Shown here in pieces: positions 61,074 through 64,000 of a stretch of DNA of 64,000 bases (the first letter of the stretch is position 1; the number at the start of each line of letters is the position of its first letter). The DNA is taken from contig NZ_SMGP01000002.1 of NCBI RefSeq assembly GCF_004339745.1, forward strand, positions 310,001-374,000. The letters run 5' to 3'. The translations under genes and the position numbers were made by a program. The notes under the pieces were generated by a model, which saw nothing but the letters and a program-made list of their open reading frames with translations, had not been told where the DNA came from and did no database searches. This DNA comes from Paraburkholderia sp. BL9I2N2. GTDB lineage: Bacteria; Pseudomonadota; Gammaproteobacteria; Burkholderiales; Burkholderiaceae.

Positions 61074-62663
61074 TTGCCGCTTAACGTTCTTCTTGTCGCT
61101 TCCGAAGCCCTGCCGCTCGCCAAATCCGGCGGCCTCGGCGACATGGTCAGCGCATACGCCGCCGCTCTGCGCGATGCCGGCGTCGATGTCTCGATCCTGA
61201 TGCCCGCTTATCCGGCCGCGCTCGAACGCGCGGCCGACGTCGCGCCGGTCGCGCGCATGACCGGCCTGCCCGGCGGTGACGCCCGGCTGCTACGCGGCCA
61301 GATGCCCGACACCGGCGTGCCGGTGCTGCTTCTGCAGATGGATCACCTGTTCGCGCGCGAAGGCCTCTATCGCGATCCGCAGGGGCGCGACTACCTGGAC
61401 AATCTCACCCGCTTCGCCTCGCTCGCGGCGGCGGCCGCGCGAGTGGCGCGCGGCGTGCGCAACGTGAAGCGCCCCGACATCGTGCATGCGCACGATTGGC
61501 ATGCAGGATTGACGCCGCTCTATCTGCGGCTCGCGGGCGTCGCCGCGAAGAGCGTCTTCACGATTCACAACCTGGCGTTCCAGGGCAACCATCCGCTCGC
61601 CATGGGCGGCTGGATCGGTGTGCCGCCCGAATTGCTGGCGCCCGCGCTCTCCGATGAACGCAGCATCGAGTTCTATGGTTCGCTGAGCATGATGAAAGCG
61701 GGCATCGTCCATTCGGATCGCGTCACGACGGTGAGCCAACGCTACGCGCGCGAGATCCTGACGCCGCACTTCGGCCATGGCATGGAAGGCGTGTTGCAGG
61801 CGCAGGCCGGGAAGCTGTCGGGCATCGTCAACGGCATCGATACCGCCGCCTGGAACCCGGCCACCGACAACCAGATCGCGCGCCCCTATTCCGTCGACGA
61901 CACCGCCGGCAAGCAGGCCTGCAAGCGCGAACTGCAACAGGCCTTCGGTCTGACGCGCGATCCGTTCGCACCGCTGGTCGCCGTCGGCAGCCGCCTGACC
62001 GAACAGAAGCTCGCCGATGTCGTCGTGCATACGTTGCCGGCGCTGCTCGAACTGCATCCGCGGCTGCAGTTCGCGATTCTCGGCCAGGGCGAGCACGGTC
62101 TCGAACAGGCGCTGCGCGACGTCGCGGCCGCATGGCCGGGACGCGTCGGCGTGCAGATCGGCTACGACGAGCGGCGCGCGCACATGCTGCACGCGGGTGC
62201 GGACATTCTGCTGCATGGCAGCCGCTTCGAACCCTGCGGACTCACCCAACTCTATGCGATGCGCTATGGCACGATTCCGGTGGCCTCGCGTGTCGGTGGC
62301 CTGGCCGATACGATCGTCGACTATGTGCCGCACGATCCTCGCGGCGAACAGCGAGCGACGGGCTTCCTGTTCGACGGCGAAAGTCCGGACGACGTGATGC
62401 ACGCGCTCGGCCGTGCATTGGCTGCGTTCGTGCAGCCGTCGTCGTGGCACGTGTTGCAGCGGAATGCGATGAGCCGCGATTTCGGTTGGGATGCGTCGAC
62501 CAAGAACTATCTCGCGTTGTATGCGGATCTGGTCGATGCACGTCCGGCGGTGCGCGATACGCGGGTTCGCAAGACCCCGGTTCGGGCGCGTACGGCGGCC
62601 TCGGCAGGTACGCGCAGGGAAGAGTTCAACGCGGGCGTCGGGGAGATGGCGCGTAGCGCGTGA
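61074..62663 (+). CDS. glgA: Glycogen synthase (ADP-glucose)
   Basis: About 529 residues from a TTG at 61074 that follows GGGGGCC; a TTG at 61062 is a second possibility. Transfers glucose from ADP-glucose to the glycogen chain (GT5). KSGGLGD near residue 17 binds ADP-glucose; AHDWHAGL, GIVNGIDT, SRLTEQKLAD and GSRFEPCGLTQLYAMRYGTIPV are conserved. The last ~45 residues are a basic extension. With glgX (21.6 kb) it shows that glycogen turnover is encoded in this segment, though the genes are not adjacent. Confidence 0.94.
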   Translation: MPLNVLLVASEALPLAKSGGLGDMVSAYAAALRDAGVDVSILMPAYPAALERAADVAPVARMTGLPGGDARLLRGQMPDTGVPVLLLQMDHLFAREGLYRDPQGRDYLDNLTRFASLAAAAARVARGVRNVKRPDIVHAHDWHAGLTPLYLRLAGVAAKSVFTIHNLAFQGNHPLAMGGWIGVPPELLAPALSDERSIEFYGSLSMMKAGIVHSDRVTTVSQRYAREILTPHFGHGMEGVLQAQAGKLSGIVNGIDTAAWNPATDNQIARPYSVDDTAGKQACKRELQQAFGLTRDPFAPLVAVGSRLTEQKLADVVVHTLPALLELHPRLQFAILGQGEHGLEQALRDVAAAWPGRVGVQIGYDERRAHMLHAGADILLHGSRFEPCGLTQLYAMRYGTIPVASRVGGLADTIVDYVPHDPRGEQRATGFLFDGESPDDVMHALGRALAAFVQPSSWHVLQRNAMSRDFGWDASTKNYLALYADLVDARPAVRDTRVRKTPVRARTAASAGTRREEFNAGVGEMARSA

Positions 62664-62735
62664 AGCGCATGAGGCACTCGGGCGTGCTTTGGCGCGCTAT
62701 GCTATACGGCATTCCAACGTGCCGCGGAGTTGCCC

Positions 62736-63125
62736 ATGCAGCCGCCCGTTCTCCGAGTCGCCCGTCCTACTAACGATCTGCACAAGGTCGCTGATTTCTA
62801 TACACGGGGATTGGGCTTCGAAGTGCTGGCGAGCTTCGAGAATCACGAAGGCTTCGATGGCATCATCGTCGGACAACGGGGCTGCCCCTGGCACATCGAG
62901 TTTACGCACCAGCACGGCGTGACCGTCGAACGGGCGCCGACCACCGAGCACCTTCTCGTGCTGTATCTTCCCGAACGCGATGCATGGAGCGCGGCCGTCG
63001 AACGGCTCGAAGCGCTCGGCGTGTCGGCGTGCGAATCGGAGAATCCTTACTGGGACCGTCAAGGCAAAACGTTCGAAGATCCGGATGGGTATCGGATCGT
63101 TTTGCAGAATGCGGCTTGGGTATAA
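62736..63125 (+). CDS. VOC-family (glyoxalase-like) protein
   Basis: 129 residues of the vicinal-oxygen-chelate fold. VLRVARPTNDLHKVADFYTRGL opens the first beta-alpha-beta-beta-beta module and DPDGYRIVLQN closes the second. Start at the ATG 7 bases after GGAG. Metal ligands of glyoxalase I type are only partly present (WHIEF, EDPDGY), so it may be a dioxygenase-like or binding member. The substrate is unknown. Confidence 0.85.
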   Translation: MQPPVLRVARPTNDLHKVADFYTRGLGFEVLASFENHEGFDGIIVGQRGCPWHIEFTHQHGVTVERAPTTEHLLVLYLPERDAWSAAVERLEALGVSACESENPYWDRQGKTFEDPDGYRIVLQNAAWV

Positions 63126-63388
63126 ACGCGCCGCTGGCCCCGACACCCGCATGCTGACGCGCGATCACGCATGGCGTCATAGCTTCTCGCGCATCCCGTT
63201 CCCTCCACCATCCGCTTTGCAGAAAGCTGCTTGACAGCTAACACCGACGTTAGGCAAGCTGCGGCGTGCAGAAGCTTGCACCGCGAGTCCGGTTTCCTGT
63301 TGCGCCTGTAGTGCCGCGCTGTTTTGAACGCGCGGTATGAACGAACGATCACGCTGCCGTCGTCCACGGCTCATTCCCGAGGGTCGCA

Positions 63389-64000
63389 ATGCACAGAACA
63401 CGAACCATCGCTGCCGCGCTACTGGCCATCGTCCTCACCGCCTGCCATACGCCGCCTACCAACGACTTCTCCAAAGCCCCCGTCGCACCCATCAGCGCCA
63501 ACCGCGCCGACATCCGCTCGATTGCCAAAGACGCGTATATCTACGGCACCCCGATGGTCAATTCGTACGCTGTCATGTATGCGTTTTCGGTGGACACCAC
63601 CAACCCGCAATACAAAGGCCCGTTCAATTCCATCCTGAACATCTCGCGTGTCTTCACGCCGGACGACACCGCCTTCGTCACGCCCAACTCCGACACGCCC
63701 TATTCGTTCGCCGGCCTCGATCTACGCGCAGAACCCGTGGTCATCACGGTCCCGCCGATGGACGCGAAGCGCTACTTCGTGTTCCAGTTGATGGATCTCT
63801 ATACCTTCAACTTCGCGTATATCGGCAGCCGCACCACGGGCAACAACGGCGGCAAATTCCTGATCGCGGGACCGCGCTGGAACGGCCAGACACCGAACGG
63901 CATCACTCAGGTGATCCGCTCCGAGACTGATCTCGTGAACGTGGTCGGACGCACGCAACTGTTCAATCCCGACGACCTCGATAACGTCAAGAAAATTCAG
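63389..64000 (+). CDS. DUF1254 lipoprotein, 3' partial
   Basis: 204 codons to the window edge, no stop. MHRTRTIAAALLAIVLTAC ends in a lipobox (Cys19). The mature part carries the DUF1254 pattern: AKDAYIYGTPMVNSYAVMYAF, FVTPNSDTPYSFAGLDLR, VPPMDAKRYFVFQLMDLYTFNF. Full-length members usually continue into DUF1214, presumably beyond the edge. GAGGG precedes the ATG. Envelope-anchored, function unknown. Confidence 0.85.
   Translation, partial: MHRTRTIAAALLAIVLTACHTPPTNDFSKAPVAPISANRADIRSIAKDAYIYGTPMVNSYAVMYAFSVDTTNPQYKGPFNSILNISRVFTPDDTAFVTPNSDTPYSFAGLDLRAEPVVITVPPMDAKRYFVFQLMDLYTFNFAYIGSRTTGNNGGKFLIAGPRWNGQTPNGITQVIRSETDLVNVVGRTQLFNPDDLDNVKKIQ

Overview
The window is a high-GC chromosomal segment of a Burkholderiaceae bacterium, most likely Paraburkholderia or a close Burkholderia relative. 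This is inferred from the GC-rich third positions, the trimeric-type porin, a short protein resembling Burkholderia DUF6723, the DUF2934, DUF2628 and DUF3311 small proteins, the Eag-Rhs/VgrG arrangement and the small proteins typical of this family. I saw no rRNA, tRNA, insertion sequence or CRISPR array.

Layout. 1-5 kb: a phosphoketolase that runs off the left edge and carries a one-base frameshift, a small membrane peptide, an ankyrin protein, a HAD phosphatase and a 6-phosphogluconate dehydrogenase. 5-10 kb: an MFS sugar-efflux-like transporter, an exported protein, a DUF2628 protein, a thioredoxin-like protein, a YjbQ protein and an HSL-type esterase. 10-17 kb: a giant CheB-CheR-PAS-kinase-receiver fusion, a small secreted protein and a membrane-anchored hybrid kinase. 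17-25 kb: a Rieske/FAD reductase, a small 'SFPASDPPS' protein, an AI-2E-family exporter with an extra C-terminal domain, a DUF2934 protein, glycogen debranching enzyme GlgX, a PRC-barrel protein and a stand-alone receiver. 25-28 kb: an ATP-dependent DNA ligase overlapping its metallo-beta-lactamase-fold exonuclease. 28-35 kb: a YihY/BrkB membrane protein, an RsbQ-like hydrolase coupled to a triple-PAS hybrid kinase, ZapE and a lipoprotein. 35-40 kb: transketolase, a cupin and a run of small stress-type ORFs. 40-51 kb: a YdeP/FdhF-type molybdoenzyme, a porin, a CobS-like/CobT-like AAA+ and VWA pair, a class II glutamine amidotransferase preceded by a tandem 54-bp hairpin array, MarC, and a DUF3311-MctP monocarboxylate symporter pair. 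51-60.5 kb: an accessory type VI secretion island (SymE-like ORF, immunity candidate, Rhs with a pertussis-type ADP-ribosyltransferase tip, Eag chaperone, VgrG, lone TssF). 61-64 kb: glycogen synthase, a VOC protein and a DUF1254 lipoprotein cut by the right edge.

How it fits together. Much of the segment looks like carbon-flux and stress housekeeping: phosphoketolase, Gnd and transketolase all act on pentose phosphates, and GlgX and GlgA act on glycogen. Three hybrid histidine kinases and a free receiver make it rich in signalling. The type VI island is the clearest accessory block. Its toxin and immunity ends are visibly AT-richer than the surroundings, and a perfect FNR-type dyad lies upstream of vgrG.

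The most unusual structures are: (1) the 243-bp array of near-identical hairpins in the leader of the glutamine amidotransferase gene; (2) the Rhs-ADP-ribosyltransferase effector with an unrecognised immunity protein and two homopolymer frameshifts; (3) the RsbQ-hybrid kinase pair; and (4) the CobS/CobT-like pair with no chelatase large subunit nearby. Three single-base homopolymer frameshifts (phosphoketolase and twice in rhs) leave open that some are sequencing errors.
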